From NCBI GenBank assembly GCA_019244415.1, contig JAFASN010000131.1:1-63047 (forward strand): a DNA stretch of 63,047 nt, written 5' to 3'. Positions within the stretch are counted from its first letter, which is position 1. Every line of letters begins with the position of its first letter. The notes under the pieces are model-generated. The model made no database searches and was not told the origin of the DNA. It saw only the letters and a program-made list of their open reading frames with translations. Shown here one piece after another: positions 8,753-18,802 of the stretch. Made by a program: the position numbers and the translations under genes. This DNA comes from Verrucomicrobiota bacterium. Lineage in GTDB: Bacteria; Verrucomicrobiota; Verrucomicrobiia; Chthoniobacterales; UBA10450.

Positions 8753-9952
8753 ATGATTCATCGTAGCGCGCGTCCCTGGGCTTTCGTACTTTGGCTCGTC
8801 GCCTGCGTCTTTAACGCCGCCGCGCGCGAGCCGATCGCTGCTCCGCCGCAACAGCAGGTGCGCGCGCGTGATCTTGGCGTCCCATTCGAGGGGACACCCG
8901 GAAAATTGAACGCCATCACCGATGTGCCCGGCGTTGAAGTCGGCACGACCACGCTCATCAGCGGCGAAGGCAGACTCGAGGTCGGCGTCGGCCCAGTCCG
9001 GACCGGAGTCACTGCGATCATCCCGCGCGGTCACGAATCACTGAATGATCCTGTGTACGCAGGCGTATTCAGCTTGAATGGCAACGGTGAGATGACAGGG
9101 ACCGCCTGGGTGGAAGAGAGCGGTTTCCTGGAGGGTCCGATTGTCATCACTAATACTCACAGCGTCGGCGTTGCGCGCGACGCCGTCATTAAGTGGCGAG
9201 TGACGAGCGGCGGGGCTGATCCGACCGGCTATTGGTGGAGTTTGCCCGTCGTGGCCGAAACGTGGGATGGCTGGCTGAACGACATCAACGGTTTCCATGT
9301 GAAACCCGAAGATGTCTTTCACGCGCTCGATTCCGCGCACGGCGGTCCGGTCGAAGAAGGTAGTGTCGGCGGCGGGACGGGGATGATTTGTTACGAGTTC
9401 AAAGGTGGCAACGGCACCTCTTCACGTAAGGTCGAAATCAGGGCTAACGAGAACACGCCGGCGAGCTCTTATATGTTGGGCGTCTTTGTTCAGGCTAATT
9501 GCGGCCGGCGGCCAAACCTTACCGTCGCAGGGGTGCAAGTCGGAAAAGAGATCCCGGGGCAGGTCTACAAGGAAGATACCGGCTCGATCATCATCATCGT
9601 TGCGACCGATGCGCCGCTTTTGCCTAACCAGCTAAAGCGGCTCGCTAAACGTGCTTCACTTGGCCTTGCCCGCACCGGGAGTATTTCGGGGAATGGCTCG
9701 GGCGACTTATTCCTTGCTTTCTCAACTGCTAATCCGCACGTCGCTGCCGCCGACCAGGTAACTCACAGTGTGCAGACTATTCCTAACGACTTAATGGACC
9801 CGCTCTTTGCCGCGACGGTAGAAGCGACCGAAGAAGCAATCATCAACGCATTGGTCGATAACCACGACATGACCGGGCGCGACAACCATAAAGTACAAGC
9901 TCTGCCGCACGATCGCCTGCGTGAAATCCTGGCGGAGCATCACGTGAAGTAG
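8753..9952 (+). CDS. P1-family (DmpA-like) N-terminal nucleophile aminopeptidase, exported
   Basis: A 399-residue member of the DmpA/ArgJ-fold peptidases, which self-cleave before a serine and then release N-terminal D- or beta-amino acids. The family blocks RARDLGVPFEGTPGKLNAIT, TNTHSVGVARDA and VGGGTGMICYEFKGG are present. The autoproteolysis region is SGNGSGDLFLAFST, where the chain should be cut at Gly-Ser. An N-terminal hydrophobic stretch (AFVLWLVACVFNAAA) looks like a signal peptide, so the enzyme is probably periplasmic or secreted. The ATG at 8753 lies 2 bases after the pqqB stop, suggesting co-transcription; a functional link to PQQ is not evident. Confidence 0.92.
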   Translation: MIHRSARPWAFVLWLVACVFNAAAREPIAAPPQQQVRARDLGVPFEGTPGKLNAITDVPGVEVGTTTLISGEGRLEVGVGPVRTGVTAIIPRGHESLNDPVYAGVFSLNGNGEMTGTAWVEESGFLEGPIVITNTHSVGVARDAVIKWRVTSGGADPTGYWWSLPVVAETWDGWLNDINGFHVKPEDVFHALDSAHGGPVEEGSVGGGTGMICYEFKGGNGTSSRKVEIRANENTPASSYMLGVFVQANCGRRPNLTVAGVQVGKEIPGQVYKEDTGSIIIIVATDAPLLPNQLKRLAKRASLGLARTGSISGNGSGDLFLAFSTANPHVAAADQVTHSVQTIPNDLMDPLFAATVEATEEAIINALVDNHDMTGRDNHKVQALPHDRLREILAEHHVK

Positions 9953-10498
9953 CCTGGCTAGTCTGCTTGGGCCCACCGCTTCCGGGTTCAGCACTACGTC
10001 GTTGCGTAAGTGTCCCGATTGCCTTCGCATGTGCAAAAAACTGAATGGGCGTGGTACTACGCCTGAGCTTTGACGCATTTCGCCTGATCCTCTAGCCAAG
10101 TAACCTGATCCTTCATCAATCTAACTAGATCCTCCGGCTTTCCAGCTTGCGCCGCGAACATCCAAATCCGGCACGAACCTGCAAAACGAAATCATCATGC
10201 CATGCAGCCTGATCCTTCTTTCATCAGCACTCATCTTCGCGGCTTAAACCTGCGCAGAGAGGCTTGCTTGTTGTAGCTGCACCGGCGCAGCTTTATCCGG
10301 CAACAATCTAGTTTGTAAGACCAGCATTCTCGTTTGTTCCGGCCCGGTACTCAGGCCACATATACTCCTTTCGGGGTACAAGAACACTTTCCGGCACGGA
10401 ACGGCACCGACGTTGCTTAATCCTGCTGCCGAAAGCGGACGCGCCGACCGAAGTCCGGTCGGGTGATCCGCCGAGTAATCAAATGGAATAAAACAACT
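9953..10498 (+). other. Intergenic region with a small hairpin before the fibronectin-type gene
   Basis: I find no supported gene in these 546 bases. Three copies of CCTGATCC occur between about 10084 and 10220. An inverted repeat (arms CCGACC at 10444-10449 and GGTCGG at 10457-10462) lies about 37 bases before the next ATG and could be a leader hairpin. No terminator with a clear T-run follows the peptidase gene. Confidence 0.4.
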
Positions 10499-11113
10499 AT
10501 GCCTTCGATTAGAACAAGCCGCTACTTCAGCCGGCTGCCAGACCTCGATGTAAGTAAATTCGCCGGAAAGGTCATTACGGGCCTGACCGGTAATCCTGAG
10601 ATGAAAGATCCGCCGGTATCGCCGGCAGAGCTCGGCAAGCTAAAGAAAGCGTTCGACGACGCTATTATCGCCGCTACCGCTGGCGGCACACTCGCCACCG
10701 CGCAGAAAGAGGCCGCGCGCGCCATACTCGTCGCCGCGTTGAATAAGGACGCGAGCTACGTCGATATAAACTGCGACGAAGACCTCACCGTCCTGCTTGC
10801 CACCGGGTTCGAGCCCGTCAGTAACAACCGCGGCCAGACCGTGCTTAGCCCGCCGGAGATTATCGGGGCTGAGTACGGCCAGAGCGGTGAGGTCCGGCTG
10901 CGAGTGAAAGGTGATTCGAATCGCCGCGCCATCCAGGGCCGCTGCAAAGCCGTCGGCGGTGAGTTCGGGCCCACGATTAACTTCAGGAACTCCCGCGCGA
11001 TCATGTTCAGTGGTCTCAAAGCGGGCACCACTTACGTGATGCAGCTCTGCGGGCTCGGTGGCAGCACCGGGCAGAGTGATTGGAGTGAGCCGGTGACTAA
11101 AATCGCTCTCTAA
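10499..11113 (+). CDS. Fibronectin type III-like hypothetical protein
   Basis: A 204-residue protein with no signal peptide. Residues 1-100 are mostly helical and Ala-rich (AATAGGTLATAQKEAARAIL). Residues about 115-204 look like one fibronectin III-type beta domain (LSPPEIIGAEYGQSGEVRLR, IMFSGLKAGTTYVMQLCGLG, DWSEPVTKIAL), the usual L..GTTY..QV...WS pattern. An in-frame GTG at 10463 would add 12 residues; I prefer the ATG because the added residues look unrelated to a domain. It is followed by a clear terminator, so it is a single transcription unit. Function unknown. Confidence 0.75.
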   Translation: MPSIRTSRYFSRLPDLDVSKFAGKVITGLTGNPEMKDPPVSPAELGKLKKAFDDAIIAATAGGTLATAQKEAARAILVAALNKDASYVDINCDEDLTVLLATGFEPVSNNRGQTVLSPPEIIGAEYGQSGEVRLRVKGDSNRRAIQGRCKAVGGEFGPTINFRNSRAIMFSGLKAGTTYVMQLCGLGGSTGQSDWSEPVTKIAL

Positions 11114-11127
11114 AGGAAACGTGATGG

Positions 11128-11165
11128 AGGCCGCGGGAATCCAATGATTCTCGCGGCCTTTTCTC
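11128..11165 (+). terminator. Rho-independent terminator after the fibronectin-like gene
   Basis: A 13-bp stem (11129-11141 with 11146-11158, one G-U pair) has loop CAAT and is followed by TTTTCTCCTT. It starts 15 bases after the stop codon and ends just before the LuxR-type gene. Confidence 0.93.
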
Positions 11166-11174
11166 CTTGCCAAT

Positions 11175-11510
11175 ATGAGTACACAATTGCGCGCCATGAT
11201 GTTTCCAGAAGAGAAAAGTGTCACCGCGCTGACCGCGCGCGAGCAGGAAGTGTTGGGGTGGGTGAGCGAATGTAAGTCGAACTGGGAGACGGCGCAGATT
11301 CTCGGGTGCAGCGAAGGCACGGTAAAGAAGCATCTCCAGCGCATCTATCGCAAGCTGGGTGTGCCGAACCGCATGGCCGCGGCTAATTGCCTGCGCCGCG
11401 CCGCCGCACAAACCTGTAGCCTCCTTCTCCCGTTTCTCGTTGCCCTGACCGACCTCTCTGGTCTCGCCGATAGTCTCGGTCTGGCGGATTACCTTGACTG
11501 GGCCATGTGA
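11175..11510 (+). CDS. Small LuxR-type (GerE) DNA-binding protein
   Basis: A 111-residue protein made almost entirely of a LuxR C-terminal helix-turn-helix (residues about 17-75). It has LTAREQEVLGWVSE, TAQILGCSEGTVKKHLQRIY and RKLGVPNRMAAANCL, the classical order of the four helices. There is no receiver or ligand-binding domain, so it is a stand-alone regulator or needs a partner. The start ATG carries the ATGAGTACA context shared by two other genes here. It comes directly after a terminator, so it has its own promoter or depends on read-through. The C-terminal tail is hydrophobic and of no recognised family. Targets unknown. Confidence 0.88.
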   Translation: MSTQLRAMMFPEEKSVTALTAREQEVLGWVSECKSNWETAQILGCSEGTVKKHLQRIYRKLGVPNRMAAANCLRRAAAQTCSLLLPFLVALTDLSGLADSLGLADYLDWAM

Positions 11511-11612
11511 GAGGGGAACAAACGGACGTTCACGCCGATTCTGAACAAGTGAAGAATCTCTGATTCTCGCATTACGAGCCATCTCGTAAATAGTTCCGTC
11601 ATTCTGAACCTG

Positions 11613-11957
11613 GCTGTAGGGCAACGGTTCCTCGTTGCCGAAGCCGTAACCCGGTCGCCAACCAGGAATGGTTGGCCTACACAAAACGCCACACCTGTAG
11701 GGCAACGATTCCTCGTTGCCGAGTCGTAATCCTTGTGCCAACCAGGAATGGTTGGCCTACAGAAAACGGCGGCAGTTGTACGGCAACGATTCCTCGTTGC
11801 GGAAGCCGCAACCTGCTCGGTAACGGCCAGGAATGCTTGGCCTACAGAAAAGGCGGAAGGGAATCTCTGGCTCGACAAATGGCTGATGAACGTGCCCGAA
11901 CCCAAGTACGACGTCGCGCCGGAAAGCTGTAGGGCAACGATTCCTCGTTGCCGAACC
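11613..11957. repeat. REP-like array: four paired-hairpin units, 81-bp period
   Basis: Hairpin 1 (arms GGCAACGA / TCGTTGCC, loop TTCC) occurs at 11620-11639, 11701-11720, 11782-11800 and 11933-11952. Hairpin 2 (arms CCAACCA / TGGTTGG, loop GGAA) occurs at 11658-11675 and 11738-11755, with a degenerate copy near 11825-11840. Units are bounded by CTGTAG and CCTACA. The first three units start exactly 81 bases apart; the fourth is 151 bases further and lacks hairpin 2. A copy in the opposite direction lies at 7765-7827. The surrounding gap (11511-12313) holds no gene I can support; an AT-rich stretch with TTGACC near 12178 may be promoter sequence for the next gene. Confidence 0.93.
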
Positions 11958-12313
11958 CTTTTGTCGATTACACGATAGCAGAAAAAGTCAGAGATGTTTC
12001 GCCCGCTCAACATGACAGACTGAGAACGATTTATGAGATGCTTCTATCGCTGAAGTAGCTTCAAAAAAATATGTTTCTTTCCGAGTAGGCGAAGGTCACG
12101 AGGGGAAACAGTGCACTTATTCACAAGTTGCTCACCAGTTATTCACCGTCGGATTAGTTCAACTTAACAAATAAGGCTTGACCTACTTCATTCCTTTTCC
12201 GTAAACCGGACTCGAACTACACGAGATCCTCTGCCTGACTGAAAGGCTTAACCTCCCGAAGCCCGTCTCAGGACCTTCGCGCGGCTCAAAGAAGCACAAC
12301 CGGAGGATCACAC

Positions 12314-12793
12314 ATGAAACTACTTCCCGCAGCGCTCGCGGCCTGCTGCATTTTGTCTCTGCCAGCGCTCGGGCAGACACCAACCCCTGTCCCAAGCCCC
12401 ACGCCAGCGCCGTCGGCGATTCCCTCGCCACCCCCTTTGCCAAGCGATGGCAGCCCGACAGCTTCCATTGTGTTCCCAAATGGACAGTCACTGCCTATCC
12501 GCAGCCACGCGGGGCAATTTCCTCTTGTTCTCAGTTCTGCGGGGCAGCCTATGAGCATCTCCTGCCGTATCCCGGCGGCGATCCTCTCGCTGCTCGTGAT
12601 CGAGCCGCTTGATGGAGGAACGATCAGTGCGCCGACACCCGTTGCTGCGGATGGCACCACGCTCCTGCAATTCCAGCCGGGCACGCAACCGGGTCTTTAC
12701 CGCATTCTTGTTGGCCTCGGAGCTTACTCCGCCACTCTTCAATTCTGGGTACCGAGCGCGAACGGAAACAATCCACCCGTGGTGACGCCATGA
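12314..12793 (+). CDS. Secreted proline-rich hypothetical protein
   Basis: A 159-residue protein with a signal peptide (MKLLPAALAACCILSLPALG, cleavage near AlaLeuGly-Gln). Next comes a short Pro/Thr/Ser linker (residues about 22-46) and a beta-rich domain of roughly 110 residues (FPLVLSSAGQPMSISC, GTTLLQFQPGTQPGLYRILV). Its stop overlaps the start of the RHS gene (ATGA), so the two are co-translated. It may be an export or anchoring partner of the RHS protein. No family recognised. Confidence 0.7.
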   Translation: MKLLPAALAACCILSLPALGQTPTPVPSPTPAPSAIPSPPPLPSDGSPTASIVFPNGQSLPIRSHAGQFPLVLSSAGQPMSISCRIPAAILSLLVIEPLDGGTISAPTPVAADGTTLLQFQPGTQPGLYRILVGLGAYSATLQFWVPSANGNNPPVVTP

Positions 12794-15700
12794 GCAGCCG
12801 CATTCTTTGTCATCATGAGCGCAGCAAGGGACGTCACGCCCCTCGACGTCACGCCCCTCGCTTAATGCGCTGGAGCGTCAGCCTATTTCTCCTCCTCCTC
12901 CTGGCTTGTTCGAGGGCTCTTGGCCAGGTAGGTAACGACAATCTCACCGGACCCGCGGGGATATTCAACGGCGACGTGACAAGTGCGGGTGACTATGACC
13001 CGTACACAGGCAATGTGCGGCGGTCGATCATCGACATCGCCGTGGCCGGCACGGTTGGAACACAGCCGCTCGCTTTGGTGCGCACCGCTAATTCCCGCGG
13101 TTCGGGCCAGTGGAAATACGGCTTTGGCACAGCCGGCAACTGGAGGCACAATTACATGTGGAGCCTGAGCACGGACGAGAACACCGTCTCCGGGTTCTCT
13201 CCTTCAAGCTACTCGGTCAATTTCCCGGATGGGCGTAGCGTCTCTTTCGCTTATTCGTCGTCGGACGCTTACTACCGCGGGCCGACGGGAGTAACGGAGC
13301 GTTTCGTTCCGCTCAGCGGCGGCGTGGCTTATCTTGTACTTTCGGATAACACCCGCATCCAGTTTCAAGCGACGCAGTACACCGATCCCCAGCAAGTCTG
13401 CGATCAATATGATCACTGTCATACTGTGACGTATTACGGATATAACTGGTTGGCGCAGGCCATCATCGACCCGTACGGGCTTCGCACAACCCTGACTTAC
13501 ACCACCATCGGCTCGGATCAGGTCCTCTACCAGGTTACCGAGCCGGCCGGCCGCTGGCTTCGTTTTAGCTACGTAACGACGCCATGGAATAACTACACCG
13601 GTCAGCCTGACGTGCTGCTTCAGACGGTAACTGCGAGCGATGGGCGCAGCGTCCTCTACCGCTATGGCGGCATGCCCTTTTCCCCTGGCACCTACGAATA
13701 TTCCTTTCTGTCAAAAGTCGATTCTACGGCGACAGCAATCTCGAGGCTACTTACACCTACCAGGCACCCAATGTCGCGTCCTACGGCAACTACAACGGGC
13801 CTCCGCTGCTCCAAACCTGCGTTGACCCCATGTACGGTGGCCCGATGTGGAGAATCGCCTACGTTTACGCTACCGCCAATAACCCTGACGGAACTGCTGC
13901 TGTTGTCGGTCAGATCAAGAGTGAAAATTACTATACCGGTTCAAGCACCGGGGGAGCACTTTCCACTCTCACGGTGAACGCGAGCACGCGAACCGAAACG
14001 CGCGGCGACACAATCAATGGAGTCAATCCTGCCCGGACGTTCACTTACACTGGCAATCTTTTAACCAGCGCAACCGATTTCAACGGCTACGCGGCCCGGC
14101 AAACCTACGACGCGAACAATTACATCAACTCGGTGACCGATCGCGATGGGCACATCACCAAATACACGCACGAAGCGCTTACCGGCCGACTTACGCAGAT
14201 ACAGTTCCCCGCTACACCAGAGGATGCTCCGGGAAGCGGCGGAACTATCAATTACACCTATGGCTCGGCCAGTTGCGCCGATGCGGCGAACCGCGACCCA
14301 AACAATCCGTATTACGTCTGCACGGCCACCGATGAAGCGGGCCATACCACCCAATATTATCGCTACAGTGCTCCGGGCGTTGCGAATGATAAGGCGATCA
14401 AGCAAATCAATTATCCTGATGGCGAGTCGGAGAGCTTTGGCTACAACAGCTTCACCGAAATCGTCAGCCACCAGCTAACTACCGGCGGGGTCGAAACCTA
14501 CGGATACTATCTTACTAGCAATGGCGACCCAGCCTACAAGAATGGCTTGGTGAAACAATACAGCGATCCCTATCACGCCAGCGGCAACCCGAGTGCGCGC
14601 TACGATTACGATGGCTTAAGCCGCCTGATCACCATGACTGACGCTCTCGGCAACGGCCTCGGCGATCTTAACCACACCACGAGCTACGCCTATGACAGCC
14701 GTAGCCACGTGCAAACAACAACCCTGCCCAATGACCCGAACGACGGTAAGCGGTACACCATTGTTCATAACTATAACCCTAACGGAACGCTCCAGAATGT
14801 CCTCGACCAGCTCGGCCACACGACGAGTTATATTTACGACGACTACAAACGCGTGATCAGCATCACCACGCCGGTGCGAGGCAACGGGGACAACAGCACA
14901 AACACCACCTCGTTTGACTACACCCGTCCTGGCACCAGCAGCCCTTACTGGCACACCGCCAACTTCGCTTTCGCCATCACGAAACCCGCGGGAGAAGCGA
15001 TCAACAATGACTGCGACGGTAACTTCAGGCGCACACGCCTTACCGAACAGAACATCATCGGTGACAGCGGCACCGCTTCCGTCACTACCTACGGTTATGA
15101 CGCCGCTGGCAACCTCACCAGCGTGCTTGCCCCAAACCAGCAGCCAAAAGGGAGCGCCAGTGTCACGGCCTACGACGAGCGGAACCGTGTCTGGAAAGTA
15201 ACCGACCCGCTTTCCCACACAACGGTGGTGCAATACGACGCTTACAACCGCAAAGCCAGCGTCACCCGGCCCAATGGCCAGGTCATCACTTACGATTCCT
15301 ACGACAAGATGAACCGGTTGCTTCAACAGACCGCCACGCAGTCGCCCGAGCCTAATGCGGTGACAAAGTACAGCTACGATCCGACTGGCGGCCTGCTCCA
15401 GACCATAACTGATCCCAACGGCAACAGCTATAACTACGGCTACGATCTGCTGAATCGCAAAACCGTTTTGCAGTATCCGGACGCGAGTACTGAAGCCTGG
15501 ATTTACGATAACACTGGCAACGGCACCCCCGCCGGGAACGGGCTGCTTTACCAGTTCAAGAACCGCGCCGGCAACTTCGACACCTTTACCTACGATAATC
15601 TAAACCGCCTCACCCAGTCGAGCTGGAACGATGGCGTCACACCGTCTGTCAGTCAGGGTTACGATGCCGCCAATCGACCCACGGCCATTAACAACAGCAA

Positions 15701-17726
15701 TTCTCAGATCAGCCGCGCCTATTACAACGATAACACCCTCTGGACCGAGACCAGTACTTACGGCGACGGCATAGCCCGGACTGTCACCTACAGCTATGAT
15801 CCTGATGGACGCCGCGCGACCTTGACGTATCCAAACAGCGCCTACACCTTCAGTTACACCTACACCGGGCGGAGCGAGCTCCAGACGGTCGTGAACAGTG
15901 GCGCGACTATCGCCAATTATGGCTACGATCTCAACGGCAACCTGACCAGCCGCAGCATCCAGGATAACTCCACCTCCAGCAGCTACGGCTACGATGCTCT
16001 GAACCGCTGCTTGAACATTTCGCATAACCTAAATGGCACCACGCGCACTTTTGCTTACCATTACGATGGAAACACCGTGGGTGATCTCGACTGGGGGCAG
16101 CGCGACGGAGCAAGCGGCGATGTTTACAATTACGATCAGAGCGACCAAGCGACAACTGCGCAGCTTAACATTGCCAGCCCGACCACCACCGCGCCCGGCA
16201 CGCCGAACATCATCTACGACGCCAATGGCAACCGCACCAGCTTCAACGTTGGAGGAGCCAACCAGAGTTACTCGGCAGTGAACAACTTGAACCAGTACAC
16301 CACGCGCACAAGCGGCGGCACAACCACTTCAGCTGTTTATGATGCCAATGGAAACATGATCACCGGTCTGGACGGCTCCAGCTTCACCTATGACGCGCAA
16401 AACCGGCTCATTAAAGCGGTTAAGAGCGGCACCACTGACACCTTCCTCTACGATGGCTTGAACCGCCAGATCGGGAAAACGATCACCGGCCAGGCGCTTT
16501 ACTACCGCGTGTATGATGGTTGGGATTTGTTGGGCGAGTACAAGACAGGAACAAGCGGCGCATTTTGGGCGTACCTGTACGGCGCTGGTGGAATGGTAAA
16601 GAACCTCGTGACCAACAACTACTATTATCAGGATGCCAGCGGCAGCACGAGTCACCTGGCTAATAGCGCCGGCGCGCTGATTGAGTGGTACCGCTATGAC
16701 CTTCAGGGCACACCGTATTTCTACAACGCTTCCAACCAACCACGCTCAAGCAGTAACTATTATATTCGACACCTATTTACTGGCCAGCAGTGGTACAGTG
16801 AGCTCGGACTTTACGATCTTCGCAACCGCTACTACTCGCCCGATATTGGGAGATTCTTGCAAGGCGACCCGATTGGCTTCTGGGGTGATCGCGGCAACCT
16901 TTATCGGTACTGTGGGAACAATCCACTCAGGGGACGTGATCCTTTCGGATTAGATATAATTAACGAAGGTGGCCAGCAGATACATCCGGCCGAAAGCGGG
17001 CCCGATAGCTACACCCTTGATGGGCAGAATCAAACTGACTACGAGAACGCGTCGCAAAATTACACGGGCCCTCCGCCCGACGGACCGGTGGCACAAGGGC
17101 CTACAACGGTGGTTGGCTCAGGCCCGCCGGATGACAACACCTCGGGGCAACCAGGAGGTCAGCCCGGCGGGGAACCTGGCGGAACGGGAACTGTGCCCGG
17201 AGGCTGGGGCTCCGGCGGAAACCCTTCGGACACAGAAGGGCCAAGTTACGGCTACAGAGGAGCACATCACGGCCCTGCGCGACCTACGGGCCCGTCAAGT
17301 CCTTCCTCCCGCGCACCACGAACGGGTGGACCGAGCGGACCAGGTTCTTACTGGGCACCTTTCTGGCGCTTTCTCGAAACGCCGGCGACGCCAGCGGAGG
17401 CGGCTTATACCCACAAGGGTTTGGTCCCGACGCTGATCTTAACGATCCCTGTCGCAGCTCCGTTTGTCGCTCCCGAAACTGGCCTGTTCGCGCTGTTGGC
17501 GAGTTTAGGCGACGCTACTGTAACTGGGCTCCAGACTGCTTTCAGCGCGGCACGAGTGAGCACTGCCGCTCAGTTTATCAATATTACGGTGCAAACCGCC
17601 GAGCTCACAGAAGCAACGACACCAATGGCTGAAACTGTAGAATTCTCCCTTACCGAGGAAGCGCCTTCAGCTTCGGAGTACTTGATTGAATCTGCCGGAG
17701 AAACAGGCGGCCCACCAGGTCCATAA
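12790..17726 (+). pseudogene. RHS/YD-repeat protein interrupted by a -1 frameshift
   Basis: Large secreted YD-repeat protein, about 1,650 residues if whole. The first part (12790 to about 13716) has a signal-type hydrophobic segment and the N-terminal sheet domain. The frame then changes at AAAA (13713-13716). The second frame reads ...RFYGDSNLEATYTY and stays open to 17726. It carries many YD repeats (YDANGNRTSF, YDALNRC) and the RHS core ending GLYDLRNRYYSPDIGRFLQG, DPIGFWGDRGNLYRYCGNNP, RDPFGLD. The tip after DPFGLD is about 258 residues, with a Pro/Gly-rich linker and a hydrophobic segment; no toxin family recognised. One missing A (AAAAA to AAAA) would explain the break. It could be decay, a sequencing error or phase variation. 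A 15-bp direct duplication lies at about 12832-12861. Confidence 0.88.
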
Positions 17727-17839
17727 AGTTGATTGTTCGCTGGCTAATTACGCGGGGCCCTATCTGGAGGACGCTTATTCCCCACCGGACATCTAAACTG
17801 AAGCTGCTTGTTCGTCGCTATTCGAGCGAACATGAAGGG

Positions 17840-18283
17840 ATGTTGAACACCGCCGTAGGCCGGGTCGCGATCTACGGTAACCGCGCGTTTACGTCGCAGG
17901 TGCGGGAGGCACTGTTCCACCTGCAGCAACAATTTCCGTGGGGTTTCTCGATGGTTCAGAGGTATATCATTGCTATCGAACAACGAGCGACGCCGATCAT
18001 GGCGTACGCTGGTATTGGCGTTCGATTCGAACGTGCGGCCCAAAACGGCAGCTTACCGGTCGATCCGAAACGATACGGAGCGTTGCTCGTACGAATGGCA
18101 GTTGGATTACGCATTCACATGCGTCTGCGAATCCCTCCCTCCGCACGGACGCAGCTACTTGAACTACTGACCGATGTTAATGCGATGAAGCGGTTAGGTT
18201 GCGAGCAACGCTACTACTATTCTATTTGGAACCAGATACATCGAATCGAGCGGAGTTTACGAAACTCTGTCGCCGGGACTTGA
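17840..18283 (+). CDS. Hypothetical protein directly downstream of the RHS gene
   Basis: A protein of 147 residues from the ATG at 17840; a TTG at 17729 would make it 184 and start 2 bases after the RHS stop. It is basic, without signal peptide, with LNTAVGRVAIYGNRAF, VREALFHLQQQFPWGFSMVQ and a Tyr/Arg-rich helical C-terminus. The N-terminal layout faintly recalls small proteins next to polymorphic-toxin genes, but the resemblance is from memory and weak. Base composition is lower in GC than the core genes. Position suggests an RHS-associated accessory or immunity role; this is inference only. Confidence 0.5.
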   Translation: MLNTAVGRVAIYGNRAFTSQVREALFHLQQQFPWGFSMVQRYIIAIEQRATPIMAYAGIGVRFERAAQNGSLPVDPKRYGALLVRMAVGLRIHMRLRIPPSARTQLLELLTDVNAMKRLGCEQRYYYSIWNQIHRIERSLRNSVAGT

Positions 18284-18304
18284 CCAGCTTTTTAGATATT
18301 ACAA

Positions 18305-18718
18305 ATGCGCCTCGAGCTTGTACGACAGTTGACAGGCGATATTCTCACAATCTTCTGTGGGATCGTTGCGGCGTTTGTTGTGTCTCGATTGCTCGGAATG
18401 GTTTGGAATGGTAGCCAGCAGTTCGTTTTTTTTACCCTGCTAGGTGTTTGGGTTCCCACCGGCGTCTCCGCAGCGATACGCGCAGTTAGTTACGGCAAAG
18501 ATACTCCGCTTAGCGTCTTCATCGCGTGGCTTGCTGTGTTTTCTATAGGATTGGCAGTGATCATACTGTTTGGGGAGATCGCTAAACTGCTGTGGAGTCC
18601 ACTGCGAATGTTAACTGATCTAGTTGGCGGTATTGCTTGGGTCTATTGTATTGTGATAGTCGTACGTGAAAAGGTTGAGGTCATCCGAGCGTCCTCGCGG
18701 AGGGAAAACGGGATCTGA
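18305..18718 (+). CDS. Small multi-span membrane protein of unknown function
   Basis: 137 residues with about four hydrophobic segments (ILTIFCGIVAAFVVSRLLGM, FVFFTLLGVWVPTGVSA, VFIAWLAVFSIGLAVIILFG, VGGIAWVYCIVIVV) and a charged C-terminus. It lies 21 bases after the preceding unknown gene, in the RHS island, with AT-richer codon use than the core genes. It could be an immunity-type membrane protein, but there is no direct evidence. No family recognised. Confidence 0.5.
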   Translation: MRLELVRQLTGDILTIFCGIVAAFVVSRLLGMVWNGSQQFVFFTLLGVWVPTGVSAAIRAVSYGKDTPLSVFIAWLAVFSIGLAVIILFGEIAKLLWSPLRMLTDLVGGIAWVYCIVIVVREKVEVIRASSRRENGI

Positions 18719-18802
18719 AATCCCAAACTAGAAGGACGAACTAGAAGCGGAATTGATCAATCCCAACTATTGACTGTTCGGTTCCGGTAAACGGCTGCGT
18801 TG

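Noticed and set aside
11613-11957. CRISPR array
   Set aside because: The 81-bp units are themselves palindrome pairs with similar intervening sequence. There is no constant repeat with unique spacers and there are no cas genes.
14061-16025. Long antisense open frames inside the RHS gene
   Set aside because: They are shadows of the YD-repeat coding strand, with valine/glycine-rich low-quality sequence and no domain pattern.
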